58,050 bases of DNA from Azospirillaceae bacterium (GTDB lineage: Bacteria; Pseudomonadota; Alphaproteobacteria; Azospirillales; Azospirillaceae): assembly GCA_035645145.1 (NCBI GenBank), contig DASQNC010000042.1, forward strand, positions 1 through 58,050, in the 5' to 3' direction. Shown one piece after another: positions 35,142-42,972 of this stretch. The stretch's first letter is position 1. The number at the start of each line of letters is the position of its first letter. Position numbers and translations under genes: made by a program. A model generated the notes under the pieces. The model was given only the letters and a program-made list of their open reading frames with translations. It had not been told where the DNA came from and did no database searches.

Positions 35142-36098
35142 TCATCTGCCTGTGGTTGTGGGGTTCGTTCCGGCAATCAGAGTGGGGGTTCCGCTTCCAA
35201 ATTGCCGTTGGGCTGACAGGGGCGCAGCTTCCGGGGCAACTCGACTCAGGACAGGCTGGCTCGAACAGCCTGTGTCGCTCGCCGGAACCAAGCCGATGGG
35301 GAATTTCCAAGCAGCACCGCGCAGGTCCGGCTCGTCGAACGCCAGCTCCTCATGCGTGCCCGGGAACCGGTCGTCGCTGGCCCCGCCATATGCATGGTCC
35401 CGGCCTAGGCCGGTGTGGATCCAGTCGTCGGCGTCGCCGCCCCGCAGGATATCGTCGCCGGTGCCGCCGTGGAGCGTGTCGGCCTTGGCCTCCCCGTCGA
35501 GGGTGTCATTGCCCTCGCCGCCGTAAAGCCGGTCCTGGCCGTCACCGCCGGTCAAGGTGTCGCCGCCGGCCGAGCCCTTGTAGGACACGCTGTCCAGCGC
35601 GTCGTCGCGCTCGGCGGGGTCGAGGTGGCCGTACAGGGCGTCGGCGCCGCCGTACAGCCAGTCGCCGCCGCCGAAGAGGGTGTCGTTGCCGTCGAGGCCG
35701 GACAGGATCTCGCTGTTGATGGTGCCGGTGAGGGTGTCGTCGCCGGCGGTGCCGTGGGTTTCCCGGCGCATGAAATAGGTGCGACCGAAGACACCGGCGC
35801 GGCCGCCGTCCTGGACGTCGGAGGTTCACACCGCGCCGAAGCCGTCGTCCGGGCGTGCCGCCAGGAGCACGTGCCGCTGGCTGCCGGCTGCGGCGTCGCT
35901 GAGGCGGATCTCGCCGCCGACCTGGGCGCCGCCGGCGTCGAAGCGCTGGGCACGGATGTCGCTCTTGTAGTCGCCGGTATCCCAGACCGCAACGTGGCCG
36001 CCACCGGCTAAGCCGACCGTGGCCGGGCGGGTCTGGTACGCCGTTGCTGTGCGGTTAATCAGGGTTTCGGTGCCAGGAGCTAACGAAGTGGATGGCAT
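35142..36098 (-). pseudogene. Shortened RTX/propeller gene with in-frame TGA (copy b)
   Basis: Starts like copy a (MPSTSLAPGTETLIN with the same GGGAGATGCC leader) and has the first propeller repeat, but then jumps to the last one, so the middle repeats are deleted. In that last repeat the conserved Trp codon is TGA (35826-35828): GFGAV, stop, then in the same frame TSDVQDGG..AGVFGRTYFM. The reading frame continues through shortened RTX repeats to about 35330. Beyond that the sequence is unrelated to the paralogues' C-termini and overlaps the 80-bp downstream element. The C-terminal secretion region is thus missing. A pseudogene is most likely; read-through of TGA is a less likely alternative. 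Confidence 0.8.
35195..35275. repeat. Downstream element, copy 1
   Basis: About 80 bases from TTCCAAA to AACAGCCTGTG that match 36321-36400 with scattered differences. It lies 3' of the remaining copy b homology, as its partner lies 3' of copy c, so the duplicated unit was gene plus downstream element. A weaker third match is near 39125-39172. Confidence 0.65.
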
Positions 36099-36320
36099 GG
36101 CATCTCCCAAAGGAGGCTTATGTTTTACATGAACAAGTGAAGGTGTGGGGAAATTGAAAATGCACTTTTCTTGGTTCCGCTGACAATCGATTGGTTATGA
36201 ATCCCGGGGGTGTGCGAGTAATTTTGTATATGGCGGTGGTGACGGTCAGGTTTTTAGGTGGATTTGATTTGAATATAAATAGCGGAGCGATGTTTGCGCC
36301 GGCGGCGCGGTTTGATTCTG

Positions 36321-36400
36321 TTCCAAAACTGCGGTTGCGCTGACAGGGCCGCGGTTTCCGGGCCAGTTCTGTCCAAAATGGCGAGCTTCAACAGCCTGTG
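36321..36400. repeat. Downstream element, copy 2
   Basis: Partner of 35195-35275. Shared landmarks in order: TTCCAAA, GCTGACAGGG, TTCCGGG, GAGCTT/GGCTCG region and AACAGCCTGTG. It sits about 100 bases beyond the copy c terminator. Confidence 0.65.
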
Positions 36401-36498
36401 CCGTCTACCGTGGATGAGCGGATGGGGTTGACCCGAAGCCGCGCCGGCCTGGAGATGTGCCTGTTATGGCGTCACTGCCGACCAGGGGAAAAGACAAC

Positions 36499-36523
36499 CC
36501 CCCGGCGGTCGAACCGCCGGGGG
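36499..36523 (-). terminator. Terminator of RTX copy c
   Basis: An 11-bp perfect GC-rich stem (36499-36509 with 36513-36523), followed on the minus strand by TTGTCTTTTCC. It lies 25 bases after the copy c stop. Confidence 0.85.
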
Positions 36524-36547
36524 CGCCTGTCGTACCCTTTGCGTCGA

Positions 36548-38855
36548 TCAGTAATGCGGCCACGCGCTGTTCCACACCCAGATCTCGGTCGCCGAACCGT
36601 TCCAGTGGGTGTAGAATTGGCCGATACCCGCGATCCCCGTGAGCGTCACGTAGGACGTGCCGTCGAGCATGATCCGATCGGTCGCAGTGGTGCCGTTGAG
36701 GTGCGAGAGGTTCACGCCTTGGACCACCAGACGGTCCTCGCGCCCGAAGTCGGTCACCACGTCGAAGGCCAGTTCCTCGCGTGTGCCCAGGAACCGGTCG
36801 TAGCCGGTCCCGCCGCTTGCCCGGTCCTGGCCCAAGCCGGTGTGGATGCGGTCGTCGCCGTCGCTGCCATTCAGGGTGTCGTCGCCAGCACCGCCGTAGA
36901 GGGTGTCCATTTCGGCCCCGCCGTGGAGGGTGTCGTTGCCGTTGTCTCCGTACAGCCAGTCGTTGCCCCAGTAACCAATAAGGGTGTCGTCGCCCTCGCC
37001 GCCGTACAGCCGGTCGCCATGGTCGCCGCCGTTCAGGGTGTCGTTGCCGGCTTCGCCGTACAGCCAGTCGTGGCCGCCCTGGCCTTCCAGCCGGTCGTTG
37101 CCGGTGCCGCCCAGCAGGTAGTCGTTGTGGCCGCCGCCGTGCACGGTGTCGTTCCCGGCGTCGGCGGCGAGGATCGAGCCGCCGACCATCATGGCGCCGT
37201 GCCGGGCCTCCAGGTGGCCGGTGGTCTCCCAGTGCCGGGTGGCGCGGGCGTGGTCGGTGCCGAAGGCGGCGCGCAGGTCGGGGTTGCTGGCCAGGTAGCG
37301 GGCGGCGTCGAAGTAGGTGCCCCAGGGGGTCACCGCCTCCTGGGCGACCAGATGGTCGTCGAAGGCGGAGCCGATCACGCGTTCGATGCCGGCCAGCCGG
37401 TCGCCCTCGGCATCGGCACGGAGGCCGCGCCGTTCGGTCAGGCTGACGTACACGCCGCCGGACGAGGTTGCGTAGGATGCGGTATCCTGCGCGTCATCGC
37501 CAATGCCGCTGCCGGAAGCGTCTGCGCCATGGAGGATGTCGGCGCCGGCGCCGCCTTCCAGGACGTCCTCACCCCGGCCGCCATGGAGCCAGTCCTTCCC
37601 GTCCCCGGCGGAGAGATGATCGTCGCCGTCGAGGCCGGACAGGATCTCGCTGGCCGCCGTCCCGGTCAGGGTGTCGTGATTGGTGGTGCCGCCGATTTCC
37701 GGGCGCATGAAGTAGCTGCGGCCGAAGACGCCGGCGCCGCTGCCGTCCTGGCCGTAGGACGTCCACACCGCGTTGAATCCGCCGTCCGGCCGCGCCGCCA
37801 AGTCCACGTCACGCTGGATGCCAAGCGTGTGCTCGTTCAGGCGGAACTCGCGGCCGACCCGGAGGCCGGCCGCGTCGAAGCGCTGGGCGTAGACGCCGTC
37901 CTCGGAGCCATCCTGGCCTTCCGAGGTCCAGGCCACCGCGAAGCCGCCGTCGGCCAGGCCGACGATGTCCGGCGCACCCTGGAAACCAGCCGTGTGGCTG
38001 TTGACGCGGACCTCGCCGCCGACCTTGGCGCCGGCCGCGTCGAAGCGCTGGGCGTAGACGTCGCCCCGGCGGTCGCCGTCATGGGTGCTGCGCCAAGCCA
38101 CGACGAAACCGCCGTCGGCCAGGGCTGCCGTCGAGGCCTCGACCTGATCGTACGCAAGGGTGGTGTTGACCAGGAACTCGCCGCCGGCCTTGGTGCCGGT
38201 GGTGTCGAAGCGCTGGCCCTTGATGCCCCAGCCCGACCATTCGCCGTTCGTGTCGCCCAGGTAGGACTGCCAGGTCACCACGTAGCCGCCGTCGGCCAGG
38301 GCGGTCATGGCCGGCGCGGACTGGCCGTAGGTGGTGAGGGTGGCGACGACCTGCTCCGGCCCGACGGCCGTGCCATCAGCGGTAAAGCGCTGGGTGCGGA
38401 TGCCGGCCTCGCTGCTGTCGGTGCTTTCCCAGGCCAGGGCATAGCCGCCGTCGCTCAGGCCGGTGACCTGGAGCGGGGTGGCGCTGGTCGGGATATTGTT
38501 GACGGCCAAAATCATTTCCCCGCCGACCCGGTTGCCGGCGGCGTCGAAGCGCTGGGCATGCACGGCATTTCCGGTGGCCGCCCACCACACCACCAGATGG
38601 CCACCGTCGGCCAGAGCCGCCACCGCCGGCGATGCCTGATGGCCGTCCCCGACCATGTTGACCGCGACCTCGCCGCCGACCGGAGCACCGTTGGCATCGA
38701 AGCGCTGGGCGCGGATGTCGCCGTCGTTGTTGTTGGTACTGGTCTGCCAAACCGCCGCCATCCGCCAAGCCAACCGCGGCCGGGGAGTTCTGGTGGTTCA
38801 GCGTCGCGCCGTTGATCCGGGTCTCGGCGCGAGCGATCAGCGAGGCGGGCGGCAT
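36548..38855 (-). pseudogene. RTX/propeller gene with frameshift near the start (copy c)
   Basis: From the ATG at 38855 the frame reads MPPASLIARAETRIN and reaches GLADGG, matching copies a and b. It then goes out of frame. The rest of the protein continues in another frame from AVWQTSTNNNDGD for about 735 residues to an intact C-terminus (WNGSATEIWVW). Compared with copy a, about eight bases are missing inside the GGY-VAVW codons near 38757. The downstream part has all seven propeller repeats, a spacer and RTX nonapeptides, and an in-frame ATG at 38773 could start a protein lacking the first 30 residues. So this is either a fresh pseudogene, a slightly N-truncated gene, or a sequencing error. 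Confidence 0.7.
37007..37356. repeat. Near-identical block shared by RTX copies a and c (copy c side)
   Basis: Partner of 33181-33530, in the same orientation and without gaps. Fragment d carries part of the same block (about 40486-40647), with an internal deletion before it. Confidence 0.8.
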
Positions 38856-39209
38856 GAAGTCTCCCGGCGCATGTGTTGCGCTTTGCGTGTGGTGCGGCGG
38901 GGAGATTGCAATTCGCAGCACTCATACTTTGGCCGGGTAGAGCAGGCAAGTCATCAATTTGGAAGCCAAAGAAGTCGGTCTTCCATATATGGTTGTTGAA
39001 GGTTGTTGGCTCTGATCGGTGGGGTTAATTTAAATATCCACTGATCGGGAGGCCTAATTTCGATTTTTATACAGTCTTCGCTAGAGGGGTAGAACGGAAG
39101 GTGTCCCTTTGGTGGAGTCAGTCATTCCGCTCCGGCCTGATCCAAGGCAGGCAAGCTCCCATAGCCTGTGACGAGGTTGGTGGCAGGGCCAGGGGCTCTG
39201 TGTCCGCTG
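38856..39209. other. 354-base AT-rich region between copy c and tetR
   Basis: No gene. The part near 39000-39090 is notably AT-rich (TTAATTTAAATATCC, ATTTTTATACAG) and probably contains the copy c promoter. Near 39125-39172 there is a weak match to the 80-bp downstream element, ending in AGCCTGTG. This suggests an older RTX unit once extended here. Confidence 0.5.
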
Positions 39210-39839
39210 TCAAACCGCGGCGGATTCCGTCTGACCCGTTGGTCGAAGCATGCGCACCAGTTGCCGGCCGATCTCCCCCGGGGACAGGCGCCCGCCCGGC
39301 CGGTACCAGGACGCGGTCCAGTTGAGCGCCCCCAGCACGTGCAGCCGGAACATGGCCCGGTCGGTGCCGGGTGGCAGGTCCAGCGCTTCCACCAGTTGCG
39401 TGAACAGGCGTTCGTAGGCGTCCCGTTGCGCCACCAGCCGGTCGCGGACCCGCTCCAGCGACGCGGGGAAGGTGGGGGTGATGATGGCCGGGAATTCGCC
39501 GGCGCCCAACAGCGTTTCGCAATGGGCTGCGGCGGCGGCCTCCAGCCGGTCCCATGGGCAGCCCTCGGCCAGCATCGCGCCGCGAAGCGCCTCGACCATC
39601 CGGTCCATGCTGTGGCCGTGGACGGCGATGAACAGGTCTTCCTTCGACTGGAAGTGGTAATAGATCGAGGCCGTCATCAATCCGGCGGCGGCGGCGATAT
39701 CGCGCATGGACGTGGCGTCGTAGCCCCTCGCGGCGAACAAGGCGGCTGCGTGCTGCACGATCCGGTCACGGCTCTGCGCGCCCTCGGGGGACCCCACCAA
39801 CCGCCGCCTGCGCCGCGCCTGCTCCGTGGCTGCCCTCAT
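39210..39839 (-). CDS. TetR-family transcriptional regulator
   Basis: A 209-residue regulator. The N-terminal helix-turn-helix is clear: RIVQHAAALFAARGYDATSM, RDIAAAAGLMTASIYYHFQS, KEDLFIAVH. The C-terminal ligand domain (TetR_C-like, WYRPGGRLSPGEIGRQLVRM) is of the type seen in fatty acid or CoA-ester sensing regulators. GGAGAGG precedes the ATG. A palindromic operator (39897-39915) lies 58 bases upstream, and a near copy lies before the acyl-CoA dehydrogenase, so autoregulation and control of the downstream catabolic operon are likely. A long additional frame upstream is a shadow. Confidence 0.88.
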   Translation of the reverse strand: MRAATEQARRRRRLVGSPEGAQSRDRIVQHAAALFAARGYDATSMRDIAAAAGLMTASIYYHFQSKEDLFIAVHGHSMDRMVEALRGAMLAEGCPWDRLEAAAAAHCETLLGAGEFPAIITPTFPASLERVRDRLVAQRDAYERLFTQLVEALDLPPGTDRAMFRLHVLGALNWTASWYRPGGRLSPGEIGRQLVRMLRPTGQTESAAV

Positions 39840-39896
39840 CCGGCCTCTCCGCTTTCCATCCCTGCTACCATAGACGGCGGATGGACGATACCAGAA

Positions 39897-39915
39897 CCAA
39901 ACGAACGTTCGACAG
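39897..39915. promoter_or_regulatory. TetR operator 1 (upstream of tetR)
   Basis: CCAAACGAACGTTCGACAG, containing the perfect 10-bp palindrome CGAACGTTCG (39902-39911). The same 19-base sequence with one difference occurs at 40717-40735. The spacing to the tetR start fits autoregulation. Confidence 0.65.
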
Positions 39916-40022
39916 CTTTGTGTCCGTTGGCCCATGGTCGACCAGCCGGGAGGGGCGATGCCGGGCGGGCGGCAGGCCGAGGTCCCGCGTTGGACACGCT
40001 GCCCAGGTCCCCGCCACCGCAC

Positions 40023-40073
40023 TGCCGGCCATGGCCGGCAAATAAAAAACCCCGGCAGCCATGGCTGCCGGGG
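40023..40073 (-). terminator. Double hairpin terminator after RTX fragment d
   Basis: A 24-base perfect palindrome (40050-40073) is followed on the minus strand by TTTTTTATTT, a textbook rho-independent terminator. A second 18-base perfect palindrome (40023-40040) follows. Its flanks match those of the copy a terminator, so the fragment kept its 3' signal. Confidence 0.85.
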
Positions 40074-40099
40074 CGTATCGTCCGCTCCGTGTACCCGGG

Positions 40100-40647
40100 T
40101 CAGACCAGCCAGATGGTGGTCGCATTGCCGTCCCAGTGCGTCCGGAACTGGGCCGTGGGCATCTCCGGTCCCGACGGCGTCACGTACTCCCACCACTCGC
40201 CGCCCAGCGTGATCCGGCTCGTCGCCTTCGTGCCATAGAGGTGCGAGAGGTCCCGGTCGCGAACCACCAGGCGGTCGCCGCGCGCGAAGTCCTGGATGTG
40301 GTCCCCGGTCAACTCCGCGGCCGTGCCGAGGAACAGGTCGTTGCCGCTCCCGCCGTCGACGGTGTCCGAGCCGAGGCCGCCGTAGAGCCGGTCGTCCCCC
40401 GACCCGCCGTCCAGGGTGTCGTCGCCCTCGCCGCCATAGAGCCGGTCGCCATGGTCGCCGCCGTCCAGGGTGTCGGTGCCGCCCAGCAGGTAGTCGTTGT
40501 GGATGCCGCCGTGCACGGTGTCGTTCCCGGCGTCGGCGGCGAGGATCGAGCCGCCGACCATCATGGCGTCGTGCCGGGCCTCCAGGTGGCCGGTGGTCTC
40601 CCAATGCCGGATGGCGCGGGCGTAATCGGTGCCGAAGGCGGCGCGCC
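40100..40647 (-). pseudogene. C-terminal RTX fragment (copy d)
   Basis: Encodes FGTDYARAIRHWETTGHLEAR, several RTX nonapeptides with an internal deletion, and a C-terminus nearly identical to copy a (AQFRTHWDGNATTIWLV). Homology to copy a ends abruptly near 40647 (ARG-ARG ahead of FGTD). No propeller, leader or start region remains; the open frame beyond it extends into the operator region and is unlikely to be used. It is a remnant placed between tetR and the acyl-CoA dehydrogenase. Confidence 0.8.
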
Positions 40648-40716
40648 GGCTGGGTCGCTGCCCTCGTCCGCCTTCCGCTTTCCGTCCCCGCGGCCATGGG
40701 CGGCCGGTTGACACCG

Positions 40717-40735
40717 CCAAACGAACGTTCAACAG
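40717..40735. promoter_or_regulatory. TetR operator 2 (upstream of the acyl-CoA dehydrogenase)
   Basis: CCAAACGAACGTTCAACAG matches operator 1 at 18 of 19 positions. It lies 47 bases before the dehydrogenase start. Sequence on both sides also resembles the region around operator 1 (CTTTCCrTCCC to the left; GTGTCC, a purine-rich ribosome-binding site and ATGCCGG to the right). Confidence 0.65.
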
Positions 40736-40781
40736 TCACGTGTCCATCGGTCGACGAACCAACCATGCGGTGGAGGGGGCA

Positions 40782-41921
40782 ATGCCGGACGGTGCCTTGC
40801 GCGATGAGCTTGAGCAGCTTCGCAACACGACGCGCCGGTTCCTGGAACGGCATGTGGTGCCCCACTGCGGGCGTTGGCGGCGCGCCGGTCGGGTCGACCG
40901 TGCCGTTTGGCTGGAAGCCGGCAGGGCGGGCCTGCTGGGGGCCTCGGTTCCCGCGGAATACGGCGGATCGGGCGGGGATTTCCGGCACGAGGCGGTGATC
41001 TGCGAGGAGCTGGCCCGGATCAACTTCATCGACTTTGGAATCGGGGTCCATAGCGGCATTGTGGTGCCCTATGTCGTGCGCCACGGCACGCCGGAGCAGA
41101 AGGCGCGATGGCTGCCGATGCTGGTGTCGGGCGAGATGGTGGCGGCCATCGCCATGACCGAACCGGGCGCCGGTTCGGACCTTCAGGCAATGCGGACGGG
41201 CGCGCGGCTGGACGGCGACGCCTATGTCCTGCGCGGCCAGAAAACCTTCATCAGCAACGGGCAGCAGGCGGATCTGGTCCTGGTCTGCGCCCGGACGGAC
41301 CCTGCCCAAGGCGGCAAGGGTCTGTCGCTGCTGGGTGTGGAGACCGGTCGGGCCGACGGGTTCCGCCGTGGCCGCAACCTGGAAAAGATCGGCCTGCACG
41401 CCCAGGACACGTCCGAACTGTTCTTCGACGATGTGCGCGTGCCGGTGGACGCCCTGTTGGGCGGCGTGCCCGGCCAGGGGTTCCGCATGATGATGGAGAT
41501 GCTGCCCCAGGAACGGCTCATCATCGCCGTCCAGGGCTTGGCCGCGATGGAGGCGGCGCTGGCCGAGGCCATCCGCTACGTGAAGGAGCGGGAAGCCTTC
41601 GGCCGGAAGCTGATCGAGTTCCAGAACACCCGGTTCAAGCTGGCCGAGGCCCGGACGGAGGCCACGGTGGCGCGCGCCTTCGTGGAGCGCTGCATCGACG
41701 ATCTGGTTGCAGGTCGGCTCGATGCCCCGACGGCGGCGATGGCGAAGTGGTGGGTGACCGACCGGCAATGGGCCGTTGTCGACGAGTGCCTGCAACTGTT
41801 CGGCGGCTACGGCTACATGGCCGAATACCCGATCGCCCAGATGTGGCTCGATGCCCGTGCACAGAGGATTTACGGCGGCACCAACGAGATCATGAAGGAA
41901 CTCGTGGCGCGCAGCTTGTGA
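40782..41921 (+). CDS. Acyl-CoA dehydrogenase
   Basis: A 379-residue flavoprotein. IAMTEPGAGSDLQAMRT and KTFISNGQQADLVLV are the FAD- and substrate-binding blocks; FGRKLIEFQNTRFKLAE, QLFGGYGYMAEYPI and RIYGGTNEIMKELVAR are the C-terminal signatures. The usual catalytic Glu position lies in RIYGGTNEIM. It introduces a 2,3-double bond into an acyl-CoA and donates electrons to ETF. GGAGGGGG precedes the ATG. It is under a TetR-type operator and is followed by an ABC importer and CoA ligase, so its substrate is probably imported and activated by those. Confidence 0.92.
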   Translation: MPDGALRDELEQLRNTTRRFLERHVVPHCGRWRRAGRVDRAVWLEAGRAGLLGASVPAEYGGSGGDFRHEAVICEELARINFIDFGIGVHSGIVVPYVVRHGTPEQKARWLPMLVSGEMVAAIAMTEPGAGSDLQAMRTGARLDGDAYVLRGQKTFISNGQQADLVLVCARTDPAQGGKGLSLLGVETGRADGFRRGRNLEKIGLHAQDTSELFFDDVRVPVDALLGGVPGQGFRMMMEMLPQERLIIAVQGLAAMEAALAEAIRYVKEREAFGRKLIEFQNTRFKLAEARTEATVARAFVERCIDDLVAGRLDAPTAAMAKWWVTDRQWAVVDECLQLFGGYGYMAEYPIAQMWLDARAQRIYGGTNEIMKELVARSL

Positions 41922-42111
41922 TGTCGGAGCCGGGGTGGCCGATGCTGCCTACCTCCTTTGCACCTCGGACTCGAAGGATATCGTTGGGTGGTTGCTGTCG
42001 CAGGCCGGGAACTCATCCATTAGGATTTGAACAACCCCGAAGCCGGCGGAACGATCGGCAGGGGACAAGAGGCGCGGCCGAAGCAGCCGCGACCCACAGG
42101 GAGGGGACGGA

Positions 42112-42966
42112 ATGGCAATGACCGGGAGCGCGGCTGCCGCGCCCGGACCGATCCTGTCGGTTCAGGGCGTATCGCTCGGTTTCGGGGGCGTGCGTGCGCT
42201 CTCGGGTGTCTCGCTCGACGTGCAGCCGGGTTCGATCACCGCATTGATCGGGCCGAACGGTGCCGGCAAGACCTCGCTGTTCAACTCGATCTCGGGCTTT
42301 TACCGCCCGCAGTCCGGCGCCATCCGCTTCGAGGGTCAGGACATCAAGCACCTGCCCCCGCCCGCCCGCGCCAGGCTGGGCTTGGCCCGCACCTTCCAGA
42401 ACATCGCGCTGTTCCGCGGCATGACCGTGCTGGACAACATCAAGCTCGGCCGGCACGCCCACATGCGCACCGGCCTGCTGGACGCGCTCGTCTACGTCGG
42501 GCGCGCCAAGCGCGAGGAGACCGAGCTGCGCGAGGACGTCGAGCGGCGGATCATCGATTTCCTGGAAATCGACCACATCCGCAACGTGCCGGTGGCGGTT
42601 CTTCCCTATGGCCTGCAGAAGCGCGTGGAACTGGCCCGCGCGTTGGCCATGAAGCCCAAGGTGCTGATGCTGGACGAGCCGGTGGCCGGCATGAACCGCG
42701 AGGAGACCGAGGACATGGCGCGCTTCATCCTCGACGTGCGCGAGGAATGGGGCGTGACGATCCTGATGGTCGAACACGACATGGGCATGGTGATGGACAT
42801 CTCCGACCATGTGGTGGTGCTGAATTTCGGCCAGGTGATCGCCCGCGGCCGGCCGGCCGAGGTGCAGGCGGACCCGGAGGTCGGGCGCGCCTACCTGGGA
42901 TCGGGCGACCTGTCGTCCCTGCGGCGGGCCAGGTCGGGGGCCGCCGCGGCCCATGCGGCGGAGTAG
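42112..42966 (+). CDS. livG: Branched-chain-type ABC transporter ATPase LivG
   Basis: A 284-residue ATPase: Walker A IGPNGAGKTS, signature region VLPYGLQKRVELARALAM, Walker B VLMLDEPVAGMN, switch His in MVEHDMGMVMDISD. The sequence RTFQNIALFRGMTVLDNI is typical for LivG. The C-terminus has the LivG-specific VGRAYLGSG. Two ATGs two codons apart follow a GGGAGGGG site. The substrate of the importer is not necessarily an amino acid; see the neighbouring CoA ligase and dehydrogenase. Confidence 0.93.
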   Translation: MAMTGSAAAAPGPILSVQGVSLGFGGVRALSGVSLDVQPGSITALIGPNGAGKTSLFNSISGFYRPQSGAIRFEGQDIKHLPPPARARLGLARTFQNIALFRGMTVLDNIKLGRHAHMRTGLLDALVYVGRAKREETELREDVERRIIDFLEIDHIRNVPVAVLPYGLQKRVELARALAMKPKVLMLDEPVAGMNREETEDMARFILDVREEWGVTILMVEHDMGMVMDISDHVVVLNFGQVIARGRPAEVQADPEVGRAYLGSGDLSSLRRARSGAAAAHAAE

Positions 42967-42972
42967 ACGGCC

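Larger units (their letters stand above)
36099..36547 (-). other. 449-base region between RTX copies b and c
   Basis: No gene. From the copy b side it holds the leader with GGGAGATGCC and an AT-rich stretch (36120-36300) that probably contains the copy b promoter. It then holds the 80-bp downstream element (36321-36400) and the terminator of copy c (36499-36523). The AT-rich composition differs sharply from the rest of the window. Confidence 0.6.

Noticed and set aside
36398-38815. 805-codon plus-strand frame opposite RTX copy c
   Set aside because: Its repeated valine/alanine-rich text is the reverse complement of the RTX and propeller repeats; the minus-strand frame carries the clear family motifs.
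39934-40212. Open frame on the plus strand after operator 1 (starts ATGCCGGGCGGG)
   Set aside because: The translation matches nothing and runs through the terminator and the antisense of RTX fragment d; it is probably a relic of a promoter copy.
32788-40647. Type I secretion system expected with RTX proteins
   Set aside because: No ABC exporter, membrane-fusion protein or TolC-like gene is in the window; export genes must be elsewhere if the proteins are secreted.
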